NCBI RefSeq assembly: GCF_024580145.1
Contig: NZ_JANINI010000016.1
Coordinates: 1-62,697, forward strand
Direction: 5' to 3'
From: Methyloversatilis sp. XJ19-49
Lineage (GTDB): Bacteria > Pseudomonadota > Gammaproteobacteria > Burkholderiales > Rhodocyclaceae
Length of the DNA: 62,697 bases
Numbering within the stretch: position 1 is the first letter of the stretch; each line of letters begins with the position of its first letter. Below the pieces are notes generated by a model that was not told the DNA's origin, made no database searches, and was given only the letters and a program-made list of their open reading frames with translations. The translations under genes were made by a program, and so were the position numbers. Of the stretch, positions 1-8,375 are shown piece after piece.

Positions 1-177
1 GAATTCAAGGGCAAGCAGTACATCGGTATCCTGTCGGGTATCGGCGGCTGGGCCGGCATCGGCCTCGCAGCCGGTCTCGAAAAGCCGACCGATGGTCTGG
101 GCGCCGTGGGTGGTTACGCCGAACTCTCGAGCTACACCGAGCTGGGCGGCACGATGACTGTCTTCGCACTGCCGTAA
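1..177 (+). CDS. xoxF: PQQ-dependent methanol dehydrogenase, XoxF-type (C-terminal 58 residues)
   Basis: Open at the left edge: only the last 58 codons are present, ending in TAA at 175-177. The tail contains [16 protein letters not shown] and a final TVFALP, the usual end of the eight-bladed quinoprotein alcohol dehydrogenases. Ending shortly after TVF(S/A)L fits XoxF (lanthanide-type) better than MxaF, which carries a longer tail. These periplasmic enzymes oxidise methanol to formaldehyde or formate with PQQ and pass electrons to a c-type cytochrome. The next two genes (cytochrome c and a XoxJ-like protein) support the assignment. Metal ligands and the active site lie outside the window, so XoxF versus another PQQ alcohol dehydrogenase (for example Mdh2) cannot be settled here. 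Confidence 0.72.
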   Translation, partial: EFKGKQYIGILSGIGGWAGIGLAAGLEKPTDGLGAVGGYAELSSYTELGGTMTVFALP

Positions 178-188
178 TCGTGCGTTGA

Positions 189-214
189 GCGGAAAGCGCA
201 GCTGCGCTTTCCGC
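189..214. repeat. 26-bp perfect palindrome after xoxF
   Basis: Two 13-nt arms (189-201 and 202-214) are exact reverse complements with no spacer. It starts 11 nt after the xoxF stop. It could fold as a stable 3' hairpin protecting the mRNA, or act as part of a double terminator with the next hairpin. Confidence 0.8.
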
Positions 215-224
215 AAGGTCCCCG

Positions 225-264
225 GACTGGCACCGTGCGGAAACGCCGGTGCCAGTCTTTTTTT
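225..264 (+). terminator. Rho-independent terminator after xoxF
   Basis: An 11-bp perfect stem (225-235 with 247-257), an 11-nt loop and a run of seven T (258-264). It should end most xoxF transcripts before the cytochrome gene, which would then be expressed by read-through or from its own promoter in 265-310. Confidence 0.88.
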
Positions 265-320
265 GTCCGCAGAATGCTCTCGATGGGTATCGTGAGCACC
301 CGGCAAACTAGGGGAGAATG

Positions 321-710
321 ATGAGAAAGCACTTCAGGCAGGCAGTCATCCTGATGCTGATGACTTCGGCTCACATGGCGACGGCACAGACGACGCCCTA
401 TCAGGTGCAGGGCGGGAACAAGGTGGATGACGCCACGCTGGCCGGCTGGCGTGCGTGGCGCAACGCGGCATGCGAACGCTGCCACGGTCCGAATCAGGAA
501 GGCATGGTGGGGCCTTCGCTGATCGTCAGCCTCAGGACGCTCGGACGCGACGACTTCAAGGCGGTCGTCACCAAGGGTCGCGTGGACCGCGGCATGCCCA
601 ACTTCGATGGTTCAAGGCAGGTCATGGACAATCTCGACGGTCTGTACGCTTACCTGAAAGGTCGTTCCGATGGAGCGATCCGGCCCGGTCGCATCGAAAA
701 GATGGACTGA
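321..710 (+). CDS. Mono-haem c-type cytochrome of the quinoprotein dehydrogenase cluster (XoxG-like)
   Basis: A 129-residue exported cytochrome c, probably the periplasmic electron acceptor for the upstream PQQ dehydrogenase. An N-terminal signal peptide ends near ATAQ. One haem site, CERCHG, sits in ACERCHGPNQEG, and the Met in RGMPNF is the likely sixth ligand. The C-terminal LYAYLKGRSDGAIRPGR is typical of small cytochromes found beside PQQ dehydrogenases. There are two in-frame ATGs (318 and 321). GGGGAG at 311-316 is correctly spaced for 321 and too close to 318. It is shorter than many XoxG proteins, so the xoxG name is not applied. It is separated from xoxF by a terminator and is followed 128 nt later by the xoxJ-like gene. 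Confidence 0.88.
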   Translation: MRKHFRQAVILMLMTSAHMATAQTTPYQVQGGNKVDDATLAGWRAWRNAACERCHGPNQEGMVGPSLIVSLRTLGRDDFKAVVTKGRVDRGMPNFDGSRQVMDNLDGLYAYLKGRSDGAIRPGRIEKMD

Positions 711-838
711 GCGAAAACAAAACCACGCGCGTACTGTCTCAACAATTCGCGCGTGAGACGCACGGAACAAATAATTCAAGCAGAGCCCGGGCTTCATTGC
801 CCAGCAAGGGTTCATTCATCCGGAGGAGACCTGAAACA

Positions 839-1708
839 ATGAAACATTCCCTGATCGCTGCTGCCTTCCTGCTGGGCACCGGACTTGCCGCACCGGCGCT
901 GCAGGCGCAGGAAACCGGCGACGACAAGGTGCTGCGCGTCTGCGCAGACCCGAACAACCTGCCGCTGTCGAACGACAAGGGCGAAGGTTTCGAGAACAAG
1001 ATCGCCGAGTTGCTGGCCAAGGACATGGGCTACGCGCTCGAGTACACCTACTTCCCGCACCGCATGGGCTTCATCCGGATGACCTTGAAGGCCAAGCACG
1101 AAAAGCTGCCCGGCCGCTACAAGTGCGACCTCATCATCGGTGTGCCGGTCGGCTTCGACATGGGCGCGACGATCAAGCCCTATTTCCGCTCGACCTACGC
1201 CATGGTGTACAAGAAGGGCACGGGTCTGGATGACGTGAAGGTGCCGGACGACCTGCTCAAGCTGTCGCCGGAGAAGCTCAAGTCGCTGAAGTTCGGCGTG
1301 TTTTCCCAGACGCCGCCGGTCGACTGGTTGCTGCGCAACAAGCTGTTCGATCAGGCTATTTCCTATCAGCGCCAGTCCGGCGACCCCGGTGCCTATCCGG
1401 GTGAGATCGTCGAAAAGGATCTGGTCGCCGGCAAGGTGGATGTCGCCATGGCCTGGGGCCCGATCGCCGGCTATTTCAGCCGCAACGCCAAAACCGACGA
1501 CCTGGTGACCATCGGTTTCCCGCCGGAAAACACGATCAAGTTCGATTACGCGATCACGATGGCCGTGCGCTATGGAGAGAAGGACTGGAAGAACAAGATC
1601 GAAGAAACCGTTCAGCGCAATCTGCCCGGAATCCAGGCCATCCTGACCTCGTATGGCGTTCCGCTGATCGATGAGGCGCAGGCCAGCCAGACGGCTGCAG
1701 ATCGCTGA
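839..1708 (+). CDS. xoxJ: XoxJ/MoxJ-like periplasmic substrate-binding protein
   Basis: 289 residues with a signal peptide (MKHSLIAAAFLLGTG...LQAQ) and an SBP_bac_3-type periplasmic fold: RVCADPNNLPLSN at the start of the mature protein, then YTYFPHRMGFIR and CDLIIGVPVGFD. This is the family annotated as quinoprotein dehydrogenase-associated substrate-binding protein. XoxJ is thought to help activate or mature XoxF rather than to import a solute. The frame is open further upstream through the cytochrome gene, but ATG 839 has a clear GGAGGAG site at 822-828 and starts exactly at the signal peptide. The next gene begins 14 nt after the stop, so co-transcription is likely. No ABC permease is nearby, consistent with a non-transport role. 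Confidence 0.85.
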   Translation: MKHSLIAAAFLLGTGLAAPALQAQETGDDKVLRVCADPNNLPLSNDKGEGFENKIAELLAKDMGYALEYTYFPHRMGFIRMTLKAKHEKLPGRYKCDLIIGVPVGFDMGATIKPYFRSTYAMVYKKGTGLDDVKVPDDLLKLSPEKLKSLKFGVFSQTPPVDWLLRNKLFDQAISYQRQSGDPGAYPGEIVEKDLVAGKVDVAMAWGPIAGYFSRNAKTDDLVTIGFPPENTIKFDYAITMAVRYGEKDWKNKIEETVQRNLPGIQAILTSYGVPLIDEAQASQTAADR

Positions 1709-1722
1709 TCGTCGCGACCGTC

Positions 1723-2772
1723 ATGCCGGCCCCCCTCCAGCCTGCCACTGCCTGCCTGCTGACGCTTGTGCTGTGGCCGTTTCCAGCCGCAGCGCTGGAT
1801 CAGCAGGACATTGCAGCGCTTATCAAGCTGCGACCGAGCGTTCTGAAGGTCGAAGCGTCGGACGACAAGGGCAACGTATCGGTCGGCACCGGCGTGGCGG
1901 TCGGTCCGGGCGTCATCGCAACGGCCTGCCACGTGACTGCGCGCGCCACGACCATACGCGTGGTCAGCAACGGCGAACGCATGCAGGTGAGTTCGCAGCG
2001 TGCACAGGTCGGGCGCGACCTTTGCCTGCTCGACGTACCCGGCGCGTCGCAGGTGCCGGTGGTCGAGTTGCGCAGCTCGCCGCTCAAACCGGGTGAGGAA
2101 CTGGTCGCGCTGGGTTACATCCTCGGTGCGGCGCCACGGGTGAGCAACGGCATGGTGCTGCAGTTGCATCCGCACGACGGCGCAAACGTCATTCAGAGCA
2201 CCACGCCCTTCACGTCGGGGGCCAGTGGCGGCGGACTGTTCGATCGCGAGCACCGGCTGGTCGGCGTGATGACCTTCAAGTTCCGCAGCGGCACCGACAA
2301 CCAGTTCTCGATGCCGGTCGAATGGATACGCGAGGGCTTGGCACTGCCCGGCGGCGTAGATGTTGCCCCCCTGAGTGGCCTGGCCTTCTGGAATGAAAGC
2401 GATAGTGCCCTGCCCGCCTTCCTGCAGACGCTGCGCCTGCAGACCGAAGCACGCTGGGGCGAACTGGAGTCGCGCGCACGCGGCTGGATCGCTGGCAATT
2501 CGGGTGACGCGTCCGCATGGCATGCACTCGGTCGCGCACAGATCAAACAAGGGCACCCGGTAGAGGGCATTGCCGCACTGGAGCGCGCCAATGCGCTCGA
2601 CGCCGACAACCCGGTGTTTCTGACGGATCTCGCCACTGCCCAACTCGGCCAGCGCGACGAAGCGGGCTATGCCCGGACGCGGGCGCGGCTGGCCGGGCTG
2701 TCACCGGGCGCGCTGAGCCTGCTCGACCAGCGACTGCAAAGCTGCGCCGTCAATGCCGAGGCCGCATGCTGA
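1723..2772 (+). CDS. Trypsin-like serine protease with C-terminal TPR-like region
   Basis: 349 residues. A signal peptide ends near PAAA. The first two thirds form a chymotrypsin-fold protease: the catalytic triad is visible as His in ATACHVTA, Asp in GRDLCLLDV and Ser in SGASGGGLFD. There is no PDZ domain, unlike DegP. The last 130 residues contain TPR-like helices (WHALGRAQIKQGHPVEGIAALERANALD...). It is presumably a periplasmic protease or, if the TPR part binds clients, a quality-control factor for the dehydrogenase system; that role is inferred only from position. It lies 14 nt after xoxJ and 53 nt before the next gene on the same strand. Confidence 0.82.
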   Translation: MPAPLQPATACLLTLVLWPFPAAALDQQDIAALIKLRPSVLKVEASDDKGNVSVGTGVAVGPGVIATACHVTARATTIRVVSNGERMQVSSQRAQVGRDLCLLDVPGASQVPVVELRSSPLKPGEELVALGYILGAAPRVSNGMVLQLHPHDGANVIQSTTPFTSGASGGGLFDREHRLVGVMTFKFRSGTDNQFSMPVEWIREGLALPGGVDVAPLSGLAFWNESDSALPAFLQTLRLQTEARWGELESRARGWIAGNSGDASAWHALGRAQIKQGHPVEGIAALERANALDADNPVFLTDLATAQLGQRDEAGYARTRARLAGLSPGALSLLDQRLQSCAVNAEAAC

Positions 2773-2825
2773 ATACAACCCAGCCGGACACGAAGAGGTC
2801 CGCACTTTCATCACGAGGAGTCATC

Positions 2826-3509
2826 ATGATCAAGCACATCAAGCTGTCTGCACTGTTGCTGGCGCTGGCCATTGCAGCCGGCAACACCCACGCCGAACCG
2901 AGCGACGAAATCACCGAAGCCGAAAAGCAGCTGTTCCTGAACGACCAGCTTTCGTCGCTGAAGGCACCGACCACGCTGAGCTACACCTTCAAGCGCAGCG
3001 GCAGTCTGGAAAAGCCGTTCGAGGACAAGGTGGAGGTGCGCATCAGCGAAGAGGCCGGCGCGCGCAAGGTCAATACGGCCTGTCTCAGCGGCACCAACAA
3101 GAAGGAAATGCCGGAGGTCGATGGAGGATTGAGCAATCCGGCGCTGATGTGCTTCCTCGAACGTGACATCGCCGAAATGGAGCGCCTGACCGGCGGCAAG
3201 GCAGCCTACTTCCGCAAGCGCATCCGGCTCGCGCTGTCGGAAGGCCCGACCGCCAAACCGGTCAAGGTGAGCTTCGGCGGCAAGAGCGTCGACGCCCGGG
3301 AATACCGCATCACGCCGTACAGCAACGATCCGAACAAGCAGAAGTTTCCGAAGTATGTCGGCAAGACCTACATCTTCGTATTGTCCGACGCCGTACCGGG
3401 CGGCATCTACCGCGTCGACAGCCAGATTCCCGATCTGAGCAAGCCGGACGGCAAGGCGGTGCTGATCGAGGACGACATGATGCTGGCCGGCAGCGGCGTC
3501 AAGGGCTGA
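2826..3509 (+). CDS. Periplasmic protein of unknown function
   Basis: 227 residues, not recognised. ATG 2826 follows a GAGGAG site at 2815-2820; the frame is open upstream but overlaps the protease gene and lacks a signal sequence there. The protein begins with a clear signal peptide (MIKHIKLSALLLALAIAAG...THA), and the mature part is charged and lysine-rich. It has two cysteines (NTACLSG and ALMCFLE) that could form a disulphide, and the later half looks beta-rich (VKVSFGGKSVDAREYRITPY, then YVGKTYIFVLSDAVPGG). It is the last gene of the methanol-oxidation run and ends 33 nt before the convergent c-di-GMP gene. A role in PQQ dehydrogenase function is only a guess from context. Confidence 0.75.
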   Translation: MIKHIKLSALLLALAIAAGNTHAEPSDEITEAEKQLFLNDQLSSLKAPTTLSYTFKRSGSLEKPFEDKVEVRISEEAGARKVNTACLSGTNKKEMPEVDGGLSNPALMCFLERDIAEMERLTGGKAAYFRKRIRLALSEGPTAKPVKVSFGGKSVDAREYRITPYSNDPNKQKFPKYVGKTYIFVLSDAVPGGIYRVDSQIPDLSKPDGKAVLIEDDMMLAGSGVKG

Positions 3510-3522
3510 TCCCCACCCCGCT

Positions 3523-3549
3523 CCGCTGACCGGGCCACCGGTTCAGCGG
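3523..3549. terminator. Hairpin between convergent genes
   Basis: An imperfect stem with one bulged base (3523-3533 with 3538-3549) lies between the stop of the unknown periplasmic gene and the stop of the GGDEF-EAL gene, overlapping the latter. There is no T-run, so it is only a weak candidate for a bidirectional terminator. Confidence 0.35.
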
Positions 3550-5627
3550 GCCGCCTCGATCTGTCGCATGAAGTCTTCGGCCGGCAACGGCCGGGAGAAC
3601 AGATAGCCCTGCATCAGGCCGCATTTGCGCTGCGCCAGGAACTGCCGCTGCGCCTCGGTTTCGACGCCCTCGGCGACAACACGCAGACCGAGTGCGTGCG
3701 CCATGGCGAGGATCGCATCGACGATGGACGCATCGCTCTCGTCGTCCGGCAGGTCACGCACAAAGCTGCGGTCGATCTTCAGCAGATCGATCGGAAACTG
3801 CTTCAGCGTCGACAGCGACGAGTAGCCGGTGCCGAAATCGTCGATCGACAGCGTCAGGCCGAGCGCCTTGAGCGCTGCCAGCTTGGCCAGTGCGGCCTGC
3901 GGCTCGTGCATCACCGCACTTTCGGTCAATTCCACATGCAGGAAGTGGCTCGACAGCCGGTTCGATTCCAGCGCCTCGACAATCTGCGGCAGCAGCGAGT
4001 CGGAACGGAAATTGATTGCAGACAGGTTGACCGCGACCGGCACCACTGGCCGGCCCTGATCGCGCCACTGCGCAATCTGCCTGCAGGCTTCCCGCACCAC
4101 CCATTCACCCAGCGGCACGATGAGACCCGTTTCTTCGGCCACTGGGATGAACTCGACCGGTGACACCGCGCCACGTTGTGGGTGATTCCAGCGCAGCAGC
4201 GCTTCGGCCGACACGATGCGCCCGGTCACGGCGTCGACCTGCGGCTGGTAATGCAATGCGAATTGCCCCCCCTCGAGTGCGTGCGCCATGTCCTGCTCCA
4301 GCGAAAGACGTTCGATCGCCCGCTGCTGCATGGTTTCGGTGAAGAATTCGAAGGTATTGCGGCCGCGCTGCTTGGCGGCATACATCGCCATGTCCGCGTG
4401 GCGAAGCAGGGTTTCGGCGTCGTCGCCGTTTTCCGGGAACAGTGCAATGCCGAGCGACGCCGTCACCACCAGCTCGACGTGGTCCATCTGGATCGGCTGC
4501 CCCAGTTCCTGGCAGATGCGGGCCGCCACGCGGGCGGCATCTTCGGTGTGCGCCAGATCGGTCAGCAGCACGGTGAATTCGTCGCCGCCCAGCCGCGCGA
4601 CGACCTCATCCGGCTGCAGCCCTTCACGCCCGACGAAGTCGGCCGAACGCACCGATCCGAGCAGGCGGCTCGCCACCTCGCGCAGGAGCTGGTCCCCCAG
4701 CGTGTGGCCGAAACTGTCGTTGATGCGCTTGAGACGGTCGAGATCGAGGTAGAGCAAGGCACAGCGCTTGCCCAGCCGGCGCGAGCGGGCCAGCGTGTGG
4801 TCGAGCATTTCGCGGAACATCTGGCGATTGGCGAGACCGGTCAGGCTGTCGTGATAGGCGAGAAAACGGATGCGCTGCTCGGCCAACTCGCGCTCGGTCA
4901 CGTCCTGGGTCACGCCTTCGATGCGCACCACACGGCCGAACTCGTCGCGTACCGGCAACGCCTGTTCGAACAGTGTCACCAATGAGCCGTCGGCGCGCTG
5001 CACGCGAAAACTCATCTGGTAGGGCACGCCCTCGCGGGCACGCTCCATCGAGGCATGCAGATGCTGTCGATCCGGGCTGAGCACGCGCGACAACAGACCG
5101 AACGGAACATGCTGGGCCGCCGCGCGCGTATCGCCCCACAGGTCGAGACAGATTGCACTGCGCTCGCAGCGGTCTTCCGCGACATGCCAGATCCAGCCGC
5201 CCAACCTTGCCACGCGCTGCGCCACCGCGAGCCGGCGTTCCGACACTTCAAGTTCCATCACGGTGCTGGCCGCCCGCAGGGCGTAGCGCACGCGATAGAC
5301 GAGCAGCGTCCAGTTGAGCGGTTTGGTGACGAAATCGGTCGCGCCGAGCGAGTAGGCACTGTCGATCGATACCGTGTCGTCCATGCCGGTCAGCATGATG
5401 ACCGGCAGGCGCCGGCCGTGCGCCCGCTCGCGGATGCGCCGGCACACCTCGAATCCATCCATGCCGCTCATGTTGACGTCGAGCAGCACCAGCGAAAACC
5501 CGTGGCTGTCGAACAGCTCGAGTGCCTGCTCGCCACTGGCTGCTTCCATCACTTCGAAGCCGGCGCTGATCAGCGCTTCGGTCGCCATCAGGCGCACCAT
5601 CACGTCGTCGTCGACGAGAAGAATCAT
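3543..5627 (-). CDS. REC-PAS-GGDEF-EAL response regulator (c-di-GMP turnover)
   Basis: 694 residues. The receiver domain (about 1-115) has the acidic pocket in VDDD and phospho-acceptor Asp50 in LLDVNMSGMDG. A PAS-like segment follows (about 130-245). The diguanylate cyclase domain keeps an intact GGDEF signature (ARLGGDEFTVLL). The phosphodiesterase domain keeps AEALLRW, DDFGTGYSSL and EGVETEAQ. The residues before GGDEF read LQPDEVVARL, so the RxxD inhibitory site has lost its Arg, and a short insertion precedes it. Both activities could be live, with net output set by phosphorylation. The start overlaps the upstream HPt gene by 4 nt, so the two are translated together and the HPt protein is a likely phosphodonor. 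Confidence 0.93.
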   Translation of the reverse strand: MILLVDDDVMVRLMATEALISAGFEVMEAASGEQALELFDSHGFSLVLLDVNMSGMDGFEVCRRIRERAHGRRLPVIMLTGMDDTVSIDSAYSLGATDFVTKPLNWTLLVYRVRYALRAASTVMELEVSERRLAVAQRVARLGGWIWHVAEDRCERSAICLDLWGDTRAAAQHVPFGLLSRVLSPDRQHLHASMERAREGVPYQMSFRVQRADGSLVTLFEQALPVRDEFGRVVRIEGVTQDVTERELAEQRIRFLAYHDSLTGLANRQMFREMLDHTLARSRRLGKRCALLYLDLDRLKRINDSFGHTLGDQLLREVASRLLGSVRSADFVGREGLQPDEVVARLGGDEFTVLLTDLAHTEDAARVAARICQELGQPIQMDHVELVVTASLGIALFPENGDDAETLLRHADMAMYAAKQRGRNTFEFFTETMQQRAIERLSLEQDMAHALEGGQFALHYQPQVDAVTGRIVSAEALLRWNHPQRGAVSPVEFIPVAEETGLIVPLGEWVVREACRQIAQWRDQGRPVVPVAVNLSAINFRSDSLLPQIVEALESNRLSSHFLHVELTESAVMHEPQAALAKLAALKALGLTLSIDDFGTGYSSLSTLKQFPIDLLKIDRSFVRDLPDDESDASIVDAILAMAHALGLRVVAEGVETEAQRQFLAQRKCGLMQGYLFSRPLPAEDFMRQIEAAR

Positions 5628-6073
5628 GTGCGAAATCCCGGTTCTCCGCTGGCGGGGTTCATCAACGGGGCGGGCGCATCTTCAAGCGCGCCGAAGGCAG
5701 CCAGCGTCTGCTGCACGGCCTGTTCGAGGTGCAACCGCAATTGCCCGTCGAAAGTGATGCGGCCGCTGCGCGCGGCGTTTTCGACGTCGCTCGCGATACG
5801 GCTGATATACAAGGCACCGAGCGCGCCGCTCGAACTTTTCAGCCGGTGCGCCGCCAGACGCAGAGCATGGGCGTCCCCCGCAGCGGCGGCGTCGCGCAGC
5901 GCATCGATGATCGCGGCCACTTCATTGCGCCAGGTCGCCAGCACTCGCGTGCGCAGACCGGCGCGGTTCTCGCGCATGCCGGGCACGCTGAACAGGATGC
6001 GCAGGTCGAGCATGGCAGCGGCGTCGGGCGAGGCCGCGTGATCGTCCTGCTGGGGGGGTATCCGCACATTCAT
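5624..6073 (-). CDS. HPt-domain phosphotransfer protein
   Basis: 149 residues with a four-helix HPt domain in the C-terminal two thirds. The phospho-accepting His lies in LAAHRLKSSSGALGA. The N-terminus (MNVRIPPQQDDHAAS...) is unstructured. ATG 6073 is chosen; an in-frame GTG at 6094 would add seven residues. Its stop overlaps the start of the REC-GGDEF-EAL gene by 4 nt. No histidine kinase is adjacent, so the cognate hybrid kinase must be elsewhere. Expected role: passing phosphate from a remote hybrid kinase to the c-di-GMP enzyme. Confidence 0.82.
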   Translation of the reverse strand: MNVRIPPQQDDHAASPDAAAMLDLRILFSVPGMRENRAGLRTRVLATWRNEVAAIIDALRDAAAAGDAHALRLAAHRLKSSSGALGALYISRIASDVENAARSGRITFDGQLRLHLEQAVQQTLAAFGALEDAPAPLMNPASGEPGFRT

Positions 6074-6220
6074 CTGACAAGCTTTCGAAAGCACGCAACC
6101 TGCAACGCAGCTTGATTATGCGCGGCGTGACCTGCAAGTGCAGGGCGGAGACTTCACGTTTCACCTTCAGTTTTCGGCGGCCCGGGATGCAACTTGAGCC
6201 TGTGTCGCCGGGCGGCGGGC

Positions 6221-6226
6221 TAGAAT
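6221..6226 (+). promoter_or_regulatory. -10-like TAGAAT upstream of prlC
   Basis: TAGAAT, followed by CG, lies 50 nt before the prlC ATG. No well-spaced -35 is seen; TTGAGC at 6194-6199 is 21 nt away, which is too far. The same hexamer precedes amgK, dusB and hemC in this window, which supports promoter function. Confidence 0.4.
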
Positions 6227-6276
6227 CGATCTCGACCCGCCATTCAACTGGCTGACTGCAACGCTTCCGGATACCC

Positions 6277-8337
6277 ATGAACACGAACCCGCTGCTCGAT
6301 TTTTCCGCTCTGCCCCGTTTCGACCTCATCCATCCGGAGCATGTCGCGCCGGCCATCACCGACCTGCTGACCCGCTATCAGGCGCTGATCGACGAATTGA
6401 TCGCGCGACCCGAAGCACCGACCTGGGACGGTTTCGCGGCGCCGATCACCGACATGGGCGAGCAGGTGAACCGCGCGTGGGGCGTTGTCGGCCACCTGCA
6501 CGGCGTGAATGACGTGCCGGCCTGGCGCGAGGCGTACAACGCGTCGCTGCCCGACATCACCCGCTTCTACAGCTCGCTCGGCCAGAATCTCGCGCTGTTC
6601 GCCAAGTACCGCGCGCTGCACGATTCGCCCGAATACGCCACGCTGTCGCCGGCGCGCCGCCGCATTCTCGACAACGAAGTGCGTGACTTCCGCCTGTCGG
6701 GTGCCGAATTGCCCGAAGAACTCAAGCCGCGCTTCAAGGAAATCCAGGAAGAGCTGGCGTCGCTGTCGGCGAAGTTCTCGGAAAATCTGCTCGACGCCAC
6801 CAATGCCTTCGCCGAATACGTGACCGACGATGCGCTGCTGGCCGGTCTGCCAGACGACAGCATCGAAGCGGCGCGAGAGGCGGCGCAGCGCGACGACCGC
6901 GACGGCTGGAAATTCACGCTGCACATGCCGTCCTACCTGCCGGTGATGCAGTACGCCGACAACCGCGACCTGCGCGCGCGCATGTACCGCGCCAACGCAA
7001 CCCGTGCATCCGAGTTCGGCGATGCTGCGCGCGACAACACGGCACTGATCGACCGCATCCTGTCGCTGCGCGCCGAAGAGTCGAAAATGCTCGGCTTCAA
7101 CAGCTTCGCCGAACTGTCGATGGTGCCCAAGATGGCCGACACGCCGGCCCAGGTGACAGCCTTCCTGCGCGACCTCGGTGCCCGCGCCAAGCCGCACGGG
7201 CAGCGCGATCTCGACGAGCTGCGCGCATTCGCCCGCAACGAATTCGGCCTCGACGAACTGCAACCCTGGGACATGACCTGGGTGTCGGAAAAGCTGCGCG
7301 GCCACCGCTACAACTTCTCGGAACACGAGGTGAAGCAGTACTTCCCCGAGCACAAGGTGCTCGCAGGCCTGTTCCGCGTCATTGAAGGGCTGTACGGCGT
7401 CACCATCAAGCCCGATACAGCGCCGGTCTGGCACCCGGACGTGCGCTTCTTCCGCATCGAGCGCGCTGCTGCCACCGGCAGCGAGTTGGTGGGCCAGTTC
7501 TACCTCGACCTGTACGCGCGCGACACCAAGCGCGGCGGCGCCTGGATGGACGAAGCCATCACGCGGCGGCGCGTCGCCTCGGGCGTGCAGACGCCGGTCG
7601 CCTATCTGAACTGCAACTTCCCGTCACCCGTGGGCGGCAAACCCGCCACCTTCACGCACGATGATGTGATCACGCTGTTCCACGAATCGGGTCATGGCCT
7701 GCACCACTTGCTGACACGGGTCGACGATCTCGCGGTGTCCGGCATCCACGGCGTCGAATGGGACGCGGTCGAACTGCCGAGCCAGTTCATGGAGAACTTC
7801 TGCTGGGAGTGGGACGTGCTCTCCGGCATGACCGCGCACGTCGACACCGGCGAGCCCCTGCCGCGTGCGCTGTTCGACAAGATGATCGCCGCGAAGAATT
7901 TCCAGAGCGGCCTTCAGACGCTGCGCCAGGTCGAGTTTTCGCTGTTCGATCTGCGCCTGCACCATGAATTCGTGCCCGGCGGCGAACAGACCATGCTGCA
8001 GCTGCTCGACGAAGTGCGCGACGAGATCGCCGTCGTGCGCCCGCCGGCCTGGAACCGCTTTCCGCACAGCTTCAGCCACATCTTTGCCGGCGGTTACGCC
8101 GCGGGTTACTACAGCTACAAGTGGGCCGAGGTGCTGTCCGCCGACGCCTTCGAAGCCTTCGAAGAAGCGCGCGAGCACACCGGCAGCGTGCTCGACACCG
8201 AGACGGGTCGCCGCTTCTGGGACGAAATCCTCGCCGTGGGCGGCTCGCGCCCCGCGCTCGAATCGTTCAAGGCCTTCCGCGGCCGCGAACCGCGCCCCGA
8301 CGCGCTGCTGCGCCACAGCGGCATGGTGGCGGCCTGA
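6277..8337 (+). CDS. prlC: Oligopeptidase A (M3 family zinc metallopeptidase)
   Basis: 686 residues, the normal length of OpdA/PrlC. The zinc-binding HExxH site is in TLFHESGHGLHHLL, and the M3 C-terminal signature FPHSFSHIFAGGYAAGYYSY is present. This cytoplasmic enzyme degrades oligopeptides, including cleaved signal peptides. The ATG at 6277 starts at the family's conserved N-terminus (NPLLDFSALPRFD). It is divergent from the HPt/GGDEF-EAL pair across about 200 bp. The DUF4124 gene follows 38 nt downstream on the same strand, so the two may share a transcript. Confidence 0.95.
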   Translation: MNTNPLLDFSALPRFDLIHPEHVAPAITDLLTRYQALIDELIARPEAPTWDGFAAPITDMGEQVNRAWGVVGHLHGVNDVPAWREAYNASLPDITRFYSSLGQNLALFAKYRALHDSPEYATLSPARRRILDNEVRDFRLSGAELPEELKPRFKEIQEELASLSAKFSENLLDATNAFAEYVTDDALLAGLPDDSIEAAREAAQRDDRDGWKFTLHMPSYLPVMQYADNRDLRARMYRANATRASEFGDAARDNTALIDRILSLRAEESKMLGFNSFAELSMVPKMADTPAQVTAFLRDLGARAKPHGQRDLDELRAFARNEFGLDELQPWDMTWVSEKLRGHRYNFSEHEVKQYFPEHKVLAGLFRVIEGLYGVTIKPDTAPVWHPDVRFFRIERAAATGSELVGQFYLDLYARDTKRGGAWMDEAITRRRVASGVQTPVAYLNCNFPSPVGGKPATFTHDDVITLFHESGHGLHHLLTRVDDLAVSGIHGVEWDAVELPSQFMENFCWEWDVLSGMTAHVDTGEPLPRALFDKMIAAKNFQSGLQTLRQVEFSLFDLRLHHEFVPGGEQTMLQLLDEVRDEIAVVRPPAWNRFPHSFSHIFAGGYAAGYYSYKWAEVLSADAFEAFEEAREHTGSVLDTETGRRFWDEILAVGGSRPALESFKAFRGREPRPDALLRHSGMVAA

Positions 8338-8375
8338 TTGTCGCCGCGACCGCCGATCCAACAGGGAGCTTATCG

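Noticed and set aside
1-6. GAATTC at the first base
   Set aside because: It falls in frame within the dehydrogenase coding sequence; a cloning boundary is possible but has no biological meaning.
455-838. Long in-frame upstream extension of the xoxJ-like gene
   Set aside because: It overlaps the cytochrome gene in another frame, codes Arg/Gly-rich shadow sequence, and the signal peptide and GGAGGAG site both point to ATG 839.
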